From contig OZ244707.1 in assembly GCA_965218875.1 (NCBI GenBank), positions 1,674,001-1,738,000 on the forward strand: a stretch of DNA of 64,000 nucleotides, in the 5' to 3' direction. Numbering within the stretch: position 1 is the first letter of the stretch; every line of letters begins with the position of its first letter. The DNA is from CBDCMJ01 sp965218875 (GTDB taxonomy: Bacteria > Chloroflexota > Dehalococcoidia > Lucifugimonadales > UBA3495). The position numbers were made by a program, and so were the translations under genes. The notes beneath the pieces are model-generated. The model did not search any database. It worked only from the letters and a program-made list of their open reading frames with translations, and had not been told where the DNA came from. This document shows, one piece after another, positions 41,729 to 50,044 of the stretch.

Positions 41729-43756
41729 CTACTCCAGGCTGTCGGAGAGGATTTCCAGCAGGTCCCTGCATTGCTTCTCCCCTTCCAGGCCCTTGGCCTG
41801 GATGCCCTCGCTGAGCATTTGCAGGCAGTAGGGACAGGAAACGCCCACGGTGTCGGCCCGTGTTTCCAGGAACTGGTCGGTGCGGGCATGGTTGATCCGG
41901 GTCCCTTGACTCTCCTCGATCCACATGTGCCCGCCGCCCGCGCCGCAGCAGAAGCCGCGCTCCCGGCAGTGGGGTTCCATCTCCACCAGGGTCAGGCCGG
42001 GAATGGCCTTGGCCAGGTCTCGGGGCTGGTCGTAAATGCCGTTGTGACGGCCCAGGAAGCAGGAGTCGTGGTAGGCCATCACCGTGTCCACAGGCTTGAC
42101 CGGGGTTATCTTGCGCCGCCGCACCAGGTCGCCCACGAATTGGGTGTAGTGAAGGACTTCGAAATTTCCGCCAAATTGGGGATACTCGTTGCGCAGGGTA
42201 TTGAAGCAGTGGGGACAGGCGGTGACGATTTTCTTGACCGAGTAGCGGTTGAGAGTGTCGATGTTCTGCTGGGCCAGCATCTGGAACAGGTACTCGTTCC
42301 CCATCCGGCGGGCCGGGTCTCCGGAGCAGGTCTCCTCGTCGCCCAGGATGGCGAAGTCGACCCCCGCTCTCTTGAGGACCTTGGCCATGGACCGTGCTAT
42401 GGAGCGGCTTCGCTGCTCCAGGGCCGCGGTGCAACCAACCCAGAACAGGACCTCCGCCCCGGGGTGTTCGGCCAGGGTGGGCGCCTCCAGGCCCTCGGCC
42501 CAGTCGGTGCGGGAATATTGAGTCCCGCGCCAGGGGTGGCCTCGCTGCTCCATGCTGAGCAGGGCGTTCATGGCGCTCTCCGGCGCCTTGCTCTCCTCCA
42601 ACACCAGGTTGCGCCGCATGTCCATGATGGTCGGTACGTGCTCGACGACCACTGGGCACTCTTCCATGCAAGCGCCGCAGGAAACGCAGTCCCAGATTGC
42701 CTGTTCGGAAATGGCGCCCCCGAACAGGGGCGCCGGTTCGACGTGCTCCGGGTCCCGGGGGCCCTGATGGCCTATGGCGACCATGTGGTCTTTCAGGTTT
42801 TCGACGATGTGCATGGGAGACAGGACTTTGCCCGTGCCGTTGGCCGGGCAGACATCGGAGCAGCGGCCGCACACGGCGCAGGCGTATCCGTCCAACAGCT
42901 GCTTCCAGGTGAAGTCCTGCACCCTGCCGGCGCCGAAGCGCTCGGCGTTCTCCAGGTCTATCGGCGGCAGGGCCCCCCGGGGCTCCAAGCTGCGGAAAAA
43001 GGCGTTGAGCGGAGATGCCGCCATGTGCATGTGCTTGGAGAAGGGAATGTAGACGGCGAAGCTCAGGATGATCCCCAGGTGGACCCACCAGAAGACCGTG
43101 TGGAGGACGTTGGCGGCCCCGTAGCCCAGTCCCAGCGAGTTAAACCAGTTCCCCAGCCCGCTGCCGATGTAGACGTCCGCCTCCGGGCCGTGTCCCCCCT
43201 GGGCGACGTAGAACGAGTGGGTAAGCAGGGTGGAGACCATCAGCCCGCCGATGAGGGCGATCACCACCACCGAGTCGGCGTTGCGAGTGAGGTCGAAGCT
43301 GAGCCGGTTTGGCTTGACCGCCCACCGGCGCAGCAGCGCCCAGGCCAGCACCACCAGCAACACCCCGGCTAAGATATCCAGATACCTGCTGTACACCCGG
43401 ACCCCGGAGGTGGTGAGCAGCTTCTCGGGGAAAGGGGCCCACACCGACCCAATGAAGAGGAAAATCAGGTAGCTCAGGGAGAAGGACAGGAATCCCCAGA
43501 AGATGACGGCGTGGCCCAGCCCGGCCCAGTCCCGCGCCGGCACCCGCTGCAAGACCTTGCGCTGGCCCAGGACGATTACCAGGGCGCCCTTCAGGCGTTC
43601 CAAGGGCCGGTCCCACCGGGCTGCCGGCTTGCCCTGGGAGACCAGCCGAAACACCCGGTAGTAAAACAGGTATGAGGAAAGCGCCAGGGTCAGGGCCAAG
43701 GCCGCGTACACCCCCACCCATATGGGCGCTGCGCCGATGTCACCCGGGGGAACCAA
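41729..43756 (-). CDS. Membrane iron-sulfur oxidoreductase, FadF/HdrD-like
   Basis: Protein of 675 residues joining a NarI-like membrane domain to a heterodisulfide reductase-like domain. Membrane helices occupy about residues 10-30, 78-105, 130-150, 165-185 and 215-240, with His residues suited to haem b. Two 4Fe-4S motifs follow (CAVCGRCSDVCP and CVSCGACMEECP), then two CCG-type domains (ETCSGDP; GFCCGAGGGHMW). This architecture is that of proposed ETF:menaquinone oxidoreductases (FadF/EMO), linking acyl-CoA oxidation to quinone. No etfAB genes are near. The start is uncertain; TTG 43756 lacks a ribosome site. Confidence 0.88.
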   Translation of the reverse strand: MVPPGDIGAAPIWVGVYAALALTLALSSYLFYYRVFRLVSQGKPAARWDRPLERLKGALVIVLGQRKVLQRVPARDWAGLGHAVIFWGFLSFSLSYLIFLFIGSVWAPFPEKLLTTSGVRVYSRYLDILAGVLLVVLAWALLRRWAVKPNRLSFDLTRNADSVVVIALIGGLMVSTLLTHSFYVAQGGHGPEADVYIGSGLGNWFNSLGLGYGAANVLHTVFWWVHLGIILSFAVYIPFSKHMHMAASPLNAFFRSLEPRGALPPIDLENAERFGAGRVQDFTWKQLLDGYACAVCGRCSDVCPANGTGKVLSPMHIVENLKDHMVAIGHQGPRDPEHVEPAPLFGGAISEQAIWDCVSCGACMEECPVVVEHVPTIMDMRRNLVLEESKAPESAMNALLSMEQRGHPWRGTQYSRTDWAEGLEAPTLAEHPGAEVLFWVGCTAALEQRSRSIARSMAKVLKRAGVDFAILGDEETCSGDPARRMGNEYLFQMLAQQNIDTLNRYSVKKIVTACPHCFNTLRNEYPQFGGNFEVLHYTQFVGDLVRRRKITPVKPVDTVMAYHDSCFLGRHNGIYDQPRDLAKAIPGLTLVEMEPHCRERGFCCGAGGGHMWIEESQGTRINHARTDQFLETRADTVGVSCPYCLQMLSEGIQAKGLEGEKQCRDLLEILSDSLE

Positions 43757-43921
43757 GCGAATTCGTTCTCACTGCAAAAGTTGCGGGTAACCTGCCGGAC
43801 CCGAACCGGACGCCGTCCCCGGTGGAAGGCGCTCCCTCGACCCGGTGCGGAGCCAAGGGCCTACCGTCTCCGCGAGTAACGGCCGGCGCGGTCTCAGCTT
43901 ATACTTGGCCCGTTTGGGGCG

Positions 43922-44935
43922 TCAAGCAGCGCGCTTGACCCGGGGCAGGACCTCCCGTCCCATGATGTCGATCTGGCGCAGGGCCTCCGCCTGTCCCATT
44001 CCGGGCCACTGCATCCGGAAAATCAAGTAGTTGATCCCCAGCTCGTCCCGGTAGCGCGCCATCTCCCGGGCCACGTCGTCCGGAGAACCCAGCAGGAACC
44101 GGTCCCGGGCCAGGTCTTCGTAGGGTGTTGCGAAGTCCTCGTCGCCCGGCAAGACCTTGTCCTGGCCCCAAGAGGCGTAAGCGGCGTACTTGGCCTCCAG
44201 GTAGGGCCGGCTTTCCCGGTAGGCGGTGTCCCGGTCCGGGGCCACGTATAGCTCCCGCATCATGGGCAGCGCCGAGGGCAGGGGCTGGCCGGCCCGGCTC
44301 AGGCTTTCCCGGTAGGCGGCCAACTGCCGGGACACCATGGACACCGTGGCGTGGGGATTGATCAGCCAGGGATAACCCCAGTTGGCCGCCCTTCTGATGG
44401 CGGCGTCGTTGTTGGCCGCCACCCAGATGGGGGGATGGGGCTTCTGGACCGGGCGCGTGACGGGCCTGACTCGCGGCGCTTGATAGTACTTGCCGTGGAA
44501 CTCCACCTCGTCCTCGGTCCACAGCAGCTTGATAAGCTCCAGGGACTCTCGGGCCCTCGCCACCCGCTCGCCGCGCCGGACTCCGAAGGCGGCGTATTCC
44601 TCCTCCCGGTACCCGAGGCCGATGCCCATAACGAAACGGCCGCCGCAAATGGCGTCCATGGTGGCCACGCTCTCGGCAACGTCCACCGGGTTGAGCAGCG
44701 GCAGCAACAGGACGGTGGCGGCCACTTCCATCTCGCCCGCCTCGGCTGCCAGCCTGGCCAGCAGCGGCATGGTGGCGCTCATCTGATAGGGGTCGGATAG
44801 GTAGTGCTGGCCGGCGCATATGAGGTCGAACCCGGCCTCGCGGGCGGCGGCGGTGAGCTCCACGCTCTCCCGAATTTTCTGGGTCATGGACTCTTCCGGG
44901 GGATGCTGGGCATTGATGAAGAACCCTACTTTCAC
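43922..44935 (-). CDS. Luciferase-like (LLM class) flavin-dependent oxidoreductase
   Basis: Flavin-dependent TIM-barrel protein of 337 residues. It begins VKVGFFINAQH and has the family segments DLICAGQHYLSDP, ATVLLLPLLNPVDVAES, GGRFVMGIGLGYREEEYAAFG and HPPIWVAANND. It would use reduced FMN or F420 to oxidise an organic substrate. GTG 44935 is chosen since GGGAGG lies seven bases upstream; a TTG two codons earlier is possible. The substrate cannot be inferred. It is divergent from the FAH-family gene at 45244. Confidence 0.9.
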   Translation of the reverse strand: MKVGFFINAQHPPEESMTQKIRESVELTAAAREAGFDLICAGQHYLSDPYQMSATMPLLARLAAEAGEMEVAATVLLLPLLNPVDVAESVATMDAICGGRFVMGIGLGYREEEYAAFGVRRGERVARARESLELIKLLWTEDEVEFHGKYYQAPRVRPVTRPVQKPHPPIWVAANNDAAIRRAANWGYPWLINPHATVSMVSRQLAAYRESLSRAGQPLPSALPMMRELYVAPDRDTAYRESRPYLEAKYAAYASWGQDKVLPGDEDFATPYEDLARDRFLLGSPDDVAREMARYRDELGINYLIFRMQWPGMGQAEALRQIDIMGREVLPRVKRAA

Positions 44936-45093
44936 GGCCAATCCTCCCGCCGGGACTCGGTTGGTAATTCAGCGCCGGCGAGTTTCAAAATACCACAAAT
45001 ATGTCCTTGCGGGCATGCCTGGGACGGGTTAGAATCTCGCCTAACCCCGATTGGCAAGTCAAGGCCTCTGGTTAATTTTCAGCCCCCGTCTCC

Positions 45094-45222
45094 CCTGTCA
45101 TTCCGAACCCGTCTAGACGGGGAGGAATCTCAAGCCGTTATTAGGAGCTAAGGTGAGTTGACCAGAAGGACTTCAGATTCTTCGCTGCGCTCGGAATGGC
45201 ATTCGTTGACAATTGAATGACC
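45094..45222. repeat. Dispersed repeat, near-identical to 51941-52067
   Basis: About 129 bases, from TGTCATTCCGAACCCGTC through GGAGGAATCTCAAGCCG and GGAGCTAAGGTGAGTTGACC to GACAATTGAATGACC, match the right part of the MITE at 51848-52067 with only a handful of differences. The left terminal repeat is absent here, so this is a truncated copy. It fills most of the 308-base gap between divergent genes. Confidence 0.8.
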
Positions 45223-45243
45223 CTGGGGTTGAGGTGACGGCCC

Positions 45244-46050
45244 ATGAAGATCGCACGCTTTCGCGCCGACAGGCGCGTCGCTTACGGAGTAGTCAAGGAC
45301 GATGAAGTCGTCGAAATCAGAGGCAGCATCTACACCCGCTTCCGCGAAACCGACACGGTCCACAAGCTGTCCGCGGTCAAGCTGCTGGCTCCCACTGACC
45401 CTAAGGAGATTTGGTGCCCGGGGGTTAACTTTGGCGATCATCTGGCCTACGCGGCGTCAGTGTTCGACAACGGGGAGAAGGCCCCGCCCCCGCCGGAACA
45501 CCCGGAACCCTGGGTGAAACCCCGCGGCTCGCTCACCGGCCATGGCGACCCCATCATTTTGCCCTGGGACTCCTCCGGCGAGGTGCACTACGAGGGCGAG
45601 GCGGTTGCGGTGGTGGGTAAGCAGTGCCGCCGCGTGTCACCCGCCGATGCCCCCAACTTCATTCTGGGCTACACCTGCGGCAACGACGTGAGCGACCGCA
45701 TATGGCAGAAGCAGGACTGGAGCTTTTGGCGGGCCAAGGGGTCGGACACCTTCTGCCCGGTGGGGCCCTGGATCGAGACGGACGTCGACCCCCAAAGGTT
45801 GGAGTTGATTGTGCGGCTGAACGGCAAGGAGGTGCAGCGCTGCCACACTGGCGACATGCTGTTCACCTTCTCGGAAATCGTCAGCTACATAAGCCAGCAG
45901 GTAACCCTGCACCCGGGGGACTTGGTCTACTCGGGCGCCGCCGGGGTCACCCGGGCCATGCGCCCCGGGGACATGGTTGAGGTGGATATACCCGGCATCG
46001 GCATGCTGTCCAATCCGGTCGCCGAGGAGTACGACGCGTCGGCCCTCTAA
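45244..46050 (+). CDS. Fumarylacetoacetate hydrolase (FAH) family protein
   Basis: Enzyme of 268 residues in the FAH superfamily, which includes acylpyruvases and 2-hydroxyhepta-diene-dioate isomerases. KIARFR leads, followed by the metal ligands in HYEGEAVAVVG and CGNDVSDRIWQ, and the GDLVYSGAAGVTRAMRPGD segment. The standard catalytic fold is complete. It would cleave a C-C bond or decarboxylate in aromatic or keto-acid breakdown. A hairpin terminator follows at 46110. Confidence 0.9.
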   Translation: MKIARFRADRRVAYGVVKDDEVVEIRGSIYTRFRETDTVHKLSAVKLLAPTDPKEIWCPGVNFGDHLAYAASVFDNGEKAPPPPEHPEPWVKPRGSLTGHGDPIILPWDSSGEVHYEGEAVAVVGKQCRRVSPADAPNFILGYTCGNDVSDRIWQKQDWSFWRAKGSDTFCPVGPWIETDVDPQRLELIVRLNGKEVQRCHTGDMLFTFSEIVSYISQQVTLHPGDLVYSGAAGVTRAMRPGDMVEVDIPGIGMLSNPVAEEYDASAL

Positions 46051-46109
46051 CCACCGGGCGGCCAAGCCTTGCGGCCCTTCGAAGGAACCCGTAGGACTGT
46101 TGACGAATG

Positions 46110-46138
46110 AGCGGGGTCCCTGGCCCAGGGACCCCGCT
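46110..46138 (+). terminator. Hairpin terminator after the FAH-family gene
   Basis: AGCGGGGTCCCTG at 46110-46122 pairs exactly with CAGGGACCCCGCT at 46126-46138 around a three-base loop. No T-run follows, so it may depend on other factors, but it sits between convergent genes as a terminator should. Confidence 0.7.
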
Positions 46139-46192
46139 GACGTTGCCGCACCGATGCCTTCAGCCGCCTTCGCACTCCACCTTCGCACACAT

Positions 46193-46723
46193 TCAGAGGG
46201 ATGACTCGTGCACCAGGTCCATTACCTGGTCGACCACCTGCCTAGCCGACGCCGCCCCTTCGGACTCTTCATTCTCACCCTTGGGCTGGGGAAACACCAC
46301 TAGCCGCAGGTCTTCCAGGCCCAGGGCTTTGGACTGGGCCCGGGCCGCTTTCTCGAAAACGTCGTGGGAGACCACGATGGCCGGCACCCCGGCCAGCTCG
46401 AGGTTGACGCCGTCTCGCACGGAGCCGGACGTGCAGGACCCTCAAGCGCAGACACCCACCAGCGCCAGGTCTGCCTCCGCCAGCTCCGCCACGGTGGAGG
46501 CTGGCGCCGGCGCGAAGGTGTTGGGCTTGACTACCTTGATGGTGGAGGCAGGCTCGCAGCGGAGGCGGACCTCCTCCTCGAGGTGCCGCCAGAAGGTCAT
46601 GACGGACACGTGGCCGTTGAACAAGAAGGCCAACCGGCTGCCCCGCCCGCCGGGGATTGGGTTCAGGCCCGCGGCCTGGGGCGCTTCCTGGCCTACCGGA
46701 CTGTGCAACAGGATGCTGGTCAT
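46193..46723 (-). CDS. UGSC-family selenoprotein (in-frame TGA read as selenocysteine)
   Basis: One frame of 176 residues interrupted by a single TGA at 46444-46442 (residue 94). The context is LVGVCA-U-GSCTSGSVRDG, the U-G-S-C motif that names the UGSC (seleno)protein family, in which other members have Cys at the first position. The sequence on both sides also fits the family: NGHVSVMTFWRHLEEEV before, LELAGVPAIVVSHDVFEKAA after. A hairpin follows the TGA at once (46412-46439). ATG 46723 has an AGGAGGAGAC site. The biochemical role of the family is unknown; U94, C97 and C92 suggest redox chemistry. It follows the 46786 gene by 62 bases on the same strand. Confidence 0.88.
46412..46439 (-). 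promoter_or_regulatory. Candidate bacterial SECIS hairpin of the UGSC gene
   Basis: Starting two bases after the TGA on the minus strand, GTC-C-TGCACG can pair with CGTGCG-A-GAC around an 8-base loop TCCGGCTC, with one C/A mismatch and one T-G pair. Position fits SelB-dependent elements, which lie directly 3' of the UGA. The loop lacks the usual GU, so support is moderate. Confidence 0.5.
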
Positions 46724-46785
46724 GTCTCCTCCTCCTCATCGGGGCGGTAAAGCCGGGTCGAGAAAGCCGTGCGGCGGGCTGCGTC

Positions 46786-47862
46786 CTACGGCCCCGGAAA
46801 AGTGATCTCCCTGGTCTGGGCCATCCCCCCGGCCTGCATCCAGCCGTGGCAGAGGGCGTTGAATCCCGAGCCGGAACCCCAGCCCCCGGCAACCACCAGC
46901 AGCAGGTCTTCTGGGCTGCGGAGGGCCGGTATCATGGCGTCGTCGTCCTCCGGGTCGACGAAGTGGGCCCAGTGAAACGGGTGGCTGGGGTTCAGAAACT
47001 TGTTGGCCTTCATGAGGCCCACGGGTTTACGGGCTAGGTCCTGCAGTTCCCGGCGCACCCGGGCCCGGTCGTAGCCCTCGTGGGCCAGCTTCTGCGCCGT
47101 CATGGGTCCCATGACCAGCAGCACTTGTCCGCCGCCGCTCATGAGGGCGCTGCCCGACGCCGCAATGCCGTCGGCCAGCACCTCCAATACGTCTCGGGCG
47201 GGCCCGTCGTACCCCGAACCGGTGGCAATGTGGTGGGGTGCCTCGCAAGCAAACATGGTCACGCAGGACGCTTCCTGGGGGAACCCCTGTTCCCGGTGAC
47301 AGGACTCCCAGGGGTTGCCGGGACCGTCCTCGGCGATGCAGAAGGTGTATTTCCCCGGATGCCCCAGCGTGGCCCGGTCTATCTCCCCGGGATAGCCCCC
47401 GCCCAGGTTCCAGAGAACCAGGCGGATGGCCCGGCCCACGGCGGCGTTGGCCCTGGAACCGCCGCCGAAGACGTTGTCGCCGGAGTTGAAGCCCAGCCGC
47501 TGCACCACGGGGCCGCTGACGATGGCCAGGGGACTGACGCAGTTGGTGGTTGCCTGCACGCCGTTGAGGTTGAAGGCATTGTCCAGCATCGCTTCCAGGG
47601 CGGCGATCACCACCGGCACGTGCTCGGGAAGGCAGCCGGCCATGACGCAGTTCACCGCCACCTTCTCCACGGTGGCGACGCGGTTCTTGGGCGGCACCTG
47701 GCCGACAACCTCGTCGCGGTCCCGGCCCAGGTATTTCAACACGGCCTCCACCAGGGGGGCCGTGGGAGGTATGGCGGGCAGGCCGTCGGTCCAGCCCAGC
47801 CGGTAGATGGCCTCGTGGGCCTCTTCCAGGCTGCCCACCTCTATGTTGTCGCTGGGGTCCAT
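46786..47862 (-). CDS. Cys-rich conserved protein upstream of the UGSC selenoprotein, function unknown
   Basis: Protein of 358 residues that I cannot assign to a named family. It begins with EAHEAIYRLGWTDGLPAIPP and has glycine-rich segments (GGGYPGE, GSGYDGPARDVLEVLADG, VVAGGWGSGSGF). About ten Cys occur in conserved-looking places: NCVMAGCLPEH, ATTNCVSPLAI, YTFCIAEDG, WESCHREQGF, ASCVTMFACEAPHH and LCHGWMQ. It is probably soluble: there is no signal peptide or membrane helix. Translated 62 bases ahead of the UGSC gene on the same strand, it is a likely partner, for example a redox or metal enzyme served by the selenoprotein. GGAG lies seven bases before ATG 47862. Confidence 0.75.
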   Translation of the reverse strand: MDPSDNIEVGSLEEAHEAIYRLGWTDGLPAIPPTAPLVEAVLKYLGRDRDEVVGQVPPKNRVATVEKVAVNCVMAGCLPEHVPVVIAALEAMLDNAFNLNGVQATTNCVSPLAIVSGPVVQRLGFNSGDNVFGGGSRANAAVGRAIRLVLWNLGGGYPGEIDRATLGHPGKYTFCIAEDGPGNPWESCHREQGFPQEASCVTMFACEAPHHIATGSGYDGPARDVLEVLADGIAASGSALMSGGGQVLLVMGPMTAQKLAHEGYDRARVRRELQDLARKPVGLMKANKFLNPSHPFHWAHFVDPEDDDAMIPALRSPEDLLLVVAGGWGSGSGFNALCHGWMQAGGMAQTREITFPGP

Positions 47863-47923
47863 CGTCTCACTCCGTAGATTCGGCCCGTCCCTGGGGATCA
47901 GGGCGCGGTCGCCGGGGCTGCGG

Positions 47924-49186
47924 TCAGAACCGCAGCAGCTTGCGGAAGGGCGCCTCGCTGCGGTGAGGGCCGACGACCGCCAGCCGCAGCTTGTCCTCGG
48001 AAAAAAGCTTCCGGGCCACCTGGGCCACGCCGGACAGGGTGACTTCGTCGACCCTTTGCACCGCCTCGTCGGGGGTGGTGACCTGGTCTCGCAGCAGCTC
48101 TTGAGACGACAGCCACGAGGCCACGGCTCGGGTGTCTTCCAACCGCAGCAACAGCCTTCCCTTGGCGTACTCCTTGGCCTTGGTCAGCTCCTCGGCCGGG
48201 GCTTCGTGGTGCAGCTGCTCCAGATTGTCGACGACCGCCCGCACCGCGGCGCGGCTTTTCTTGGGCTCCACGCCGCAATAGACAACCAGCGAACCGCAGT
48301 CCCTGAAGTGGGTCGTGGAGCTGCTCACGTCGTAGGCCAGGCTCTGGCGCTCGCGCAGGTTCAGGAACAAGCGGCTGCTCATGCCGTCGCCCAGCATCAC
48401 GTTGAGGAGGGCAAGGTCATAGCGGTCCGGGTCCTCCATGGCCAGGCCGGGCAGGGCGACGCACAGGTGGGTCTGTTCGGTGCGGCGCTGCTCCATGCGG
48501 ACCACCGGACCCTCGTCGTGCTGGCGCACCGGTTCCCAGTCCAGGGACGGGCCGGGCTGCCAGCCCGCGGTGGCTTCTTCCAGGAGCTCCACCACCTCTT
48601 CGTGCGTTACGTTTCCGGCCACGGCCACCACGGTGTTGGCCGGATTGTACTGGCGGTGCATGTACTCCTGGATTTCCTCTCGGGTAATGGCGCTCACCGA
48701 ATCCGCGGTGCCGCCCACGTCCCGGCCCATGGCCTGGCCAGGCCAGAGGGCCTCGTCGATGAGAAGGTCGGCCCGGTAGGTGGGGTGATCGAAGGTCATC
48801 CTGAGCTCTTCCTGGATCACCTCGCGCTCCTTTTCCAACTCCTCCGGGTCCAGCAGCGGGTTCAGGATCAGGTCCAGCAGCACCGCGAGGGCCGTGCGGA
48901 AGTGGGGCTGGGCGACCTTGCACCAGAAGGAGGTCATTTCCCGGTCGGTGCTGGCGTTCATGACCCCGCCCACACCCTCTATGGCCTCGCTGACCGCCTG
49001 CGCGGTGGGCCAGTTGCTAGTCCCCTTGAAGGGCAGGTGCTCCAGGAAGTGGGACAGGCCGGCCTGCTCCTCGCTCTCATACCGGGAGCCGGCGCCCACG
49101 CATATGACTATGGACACCGACCGGGTGTGAGGCATGGTGGAGGTCAGCACCCGAAGCTGATTGCCAAGGACCGATCTTTGGTACAT
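47924..49186 (-). CDS. M16-family zinc peptidase (insulinase/processing protease type)
   Basis: Metallopeptidase of 420 residues with the inverted zinc motif H46-FLE49-H50 and the third ligand E126 in REVIQEE, 76 residues later. The opening SVLGNQLRVLTSTMPHTRSVSI and the C-terminal half (GDGMSSRLFLNLRERQSLAYDV) match the two M16 halves of PqqL/mitochondrial processing-peptidase-like single-chain proteins. It probably digests peptides or processes exported fragments in the cytoplasm. ATG 49186. It is 61 bases upstream of the Cys-rich gene and could share its transcript. Confidence 0.92.
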   Translation of the reverse strand: MYQRSVLGNQLRVLTSTMPHTRSVSIVICVGAGSRYESEEQAGLSHFLEHLPFKGTSNWPTAQAVSEAIEGVGGVMNASTDREMTSFWCKVAQPHFRTALAVLLDLILNPLLDPEELEKEREVIQEELRMTFDHPTYRADLLIDEALWPGQAMGRDVGGTADSVSAITREEIQEYMHRQYNPANTVVAVAGNVTHEEVVELLEEATAGWQPGPSLDWEPVRQHDEGPVVRMEQRRTEQTHLCVALPGLAMEDPDRYDLALLNVMLGDGMSSRLFLNLRERQSLAYDVSSSTTHFRDCGSLVVYCGVEPKKSRAAVRAVVDNLEQLHHEAPAEELTKAKEYAKGRLLLRLEDTRAVASWLSSQELLRDQVTTPDEAVQRVDEVTLSGVAQVARKLFSEDKLRLAVVGPHRSEAPFRKLLRF

Positions 49187-49299
49187 TCGGAATCACCACA
49201 GATATATATCCGCCCGGTGGGAGTCGCTCCAATCCCGGGGCCTTGCCCGCGCTGGGGCCGGTTGCCTGCGAGTCCACCCGGTGCCGACGCCGCAGGCGG

Positions 49300-49935
49300 T
49301 TATTGGGACCAGTTCACGTCCCCGCACAGGTCGTCGGGATGGGACCTGGTGGCAAAGTCTTCGTACTGGCGGCGAGCGTCACCGATGGTGGTGTCGATGC
49401 CGTGGCCGGGGTAAACGGCGGTGTCGTCGGGCAGCACCAAGAGTTTGCTGGTTATGCTGTCGACAACCGTTTTCAGGTCCTGGGGGCTGCCGGTCCTTCC
49501 GGGACCTCCGGGGAACAGGGTGTCGCCGGAGAACAGGTGCTTGCCGGTGAGGAAGCAGCGGGCGCCCTCGGTGTGTCCGGGGGTGGCCAGCACCCGGAGC
49601 TCGCGGTTGCCGAACCGGACCACGTCGCCGTCCTTGAGGTCGCTGTCCGGCGGCCGGGGAAGGGCGGGGGCGTCTTGAGTGCCGATGCCCACGGGAGCGC
49701 CCACGCTGGAGGTGATGGTGTCGAACCCCAGCAGGTGGTCCTGGTGCCGGTGGGTGATCAGGATGTTGGATATCCTGACGTCGCCGATCTCGTCGAGGAG
49801 CTTCTCCGGCTCCGCCGGGGTGTCGATGATGATGCCCTCGTTGGTTTCCGGGCATACCAGGATGTAGCCGTTGTTGTCATAGGGGCCCATGTTGATCTTG
49901 TTGATTCGAACGTCGCCGTCGAAGTGGACGGGCAT
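49300..49935 (-). CDS. Metallo-beta-lactamase-fold hydrolase
   Basis: Hydrolase of 211 residues of the glyoxalase II-like group. The metal motif T-H62-R-H64-Q-D66-H67 is complete, with further ligands in LATPGHTEGARC and LFSGDTLFPGG. YPGHG closes the site. It resembles small hydroxyacylglutathione hydrolase-like enzymes and persulfide dioxygenases; the exact reaction is unknown. ATG 49935 follows GGGAGGAGAAGT, so the longer frame to 50091 is rejected. The next 655 bases to 50590 carry only repeats. Confidence 0.9.
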   Translation of the reverse strand: MPVHFDGDVRINKINMGPYDNNGYILVCPETNEGIIIDTPAEPEKLLDEIGDVRISNILITHRHQDHLLGFDTITSSVGAPVGIGTQDAPALPRPPDSDLKDGDVVRFGNRELRVLATPGHTEGARCFLTGKHLFSGDTLFPGGPGRTGSPQDLKTVVDSITSKLLVLPDDTAVYPGHGIDTTIGDARRQYEDFATRSHPDDLCGDVNWSQ

Positions 49936-50044
49936 ACTTCTCCTCCCGGTGCTGGTTGGGTAAGGGCAACATTCTATCAAAAATTCGGAGTCGATGCGGG
50001 GCCGCGTCGCGCCGCTTGCAGGGTCACTTAATAGTCGGCCTCTA

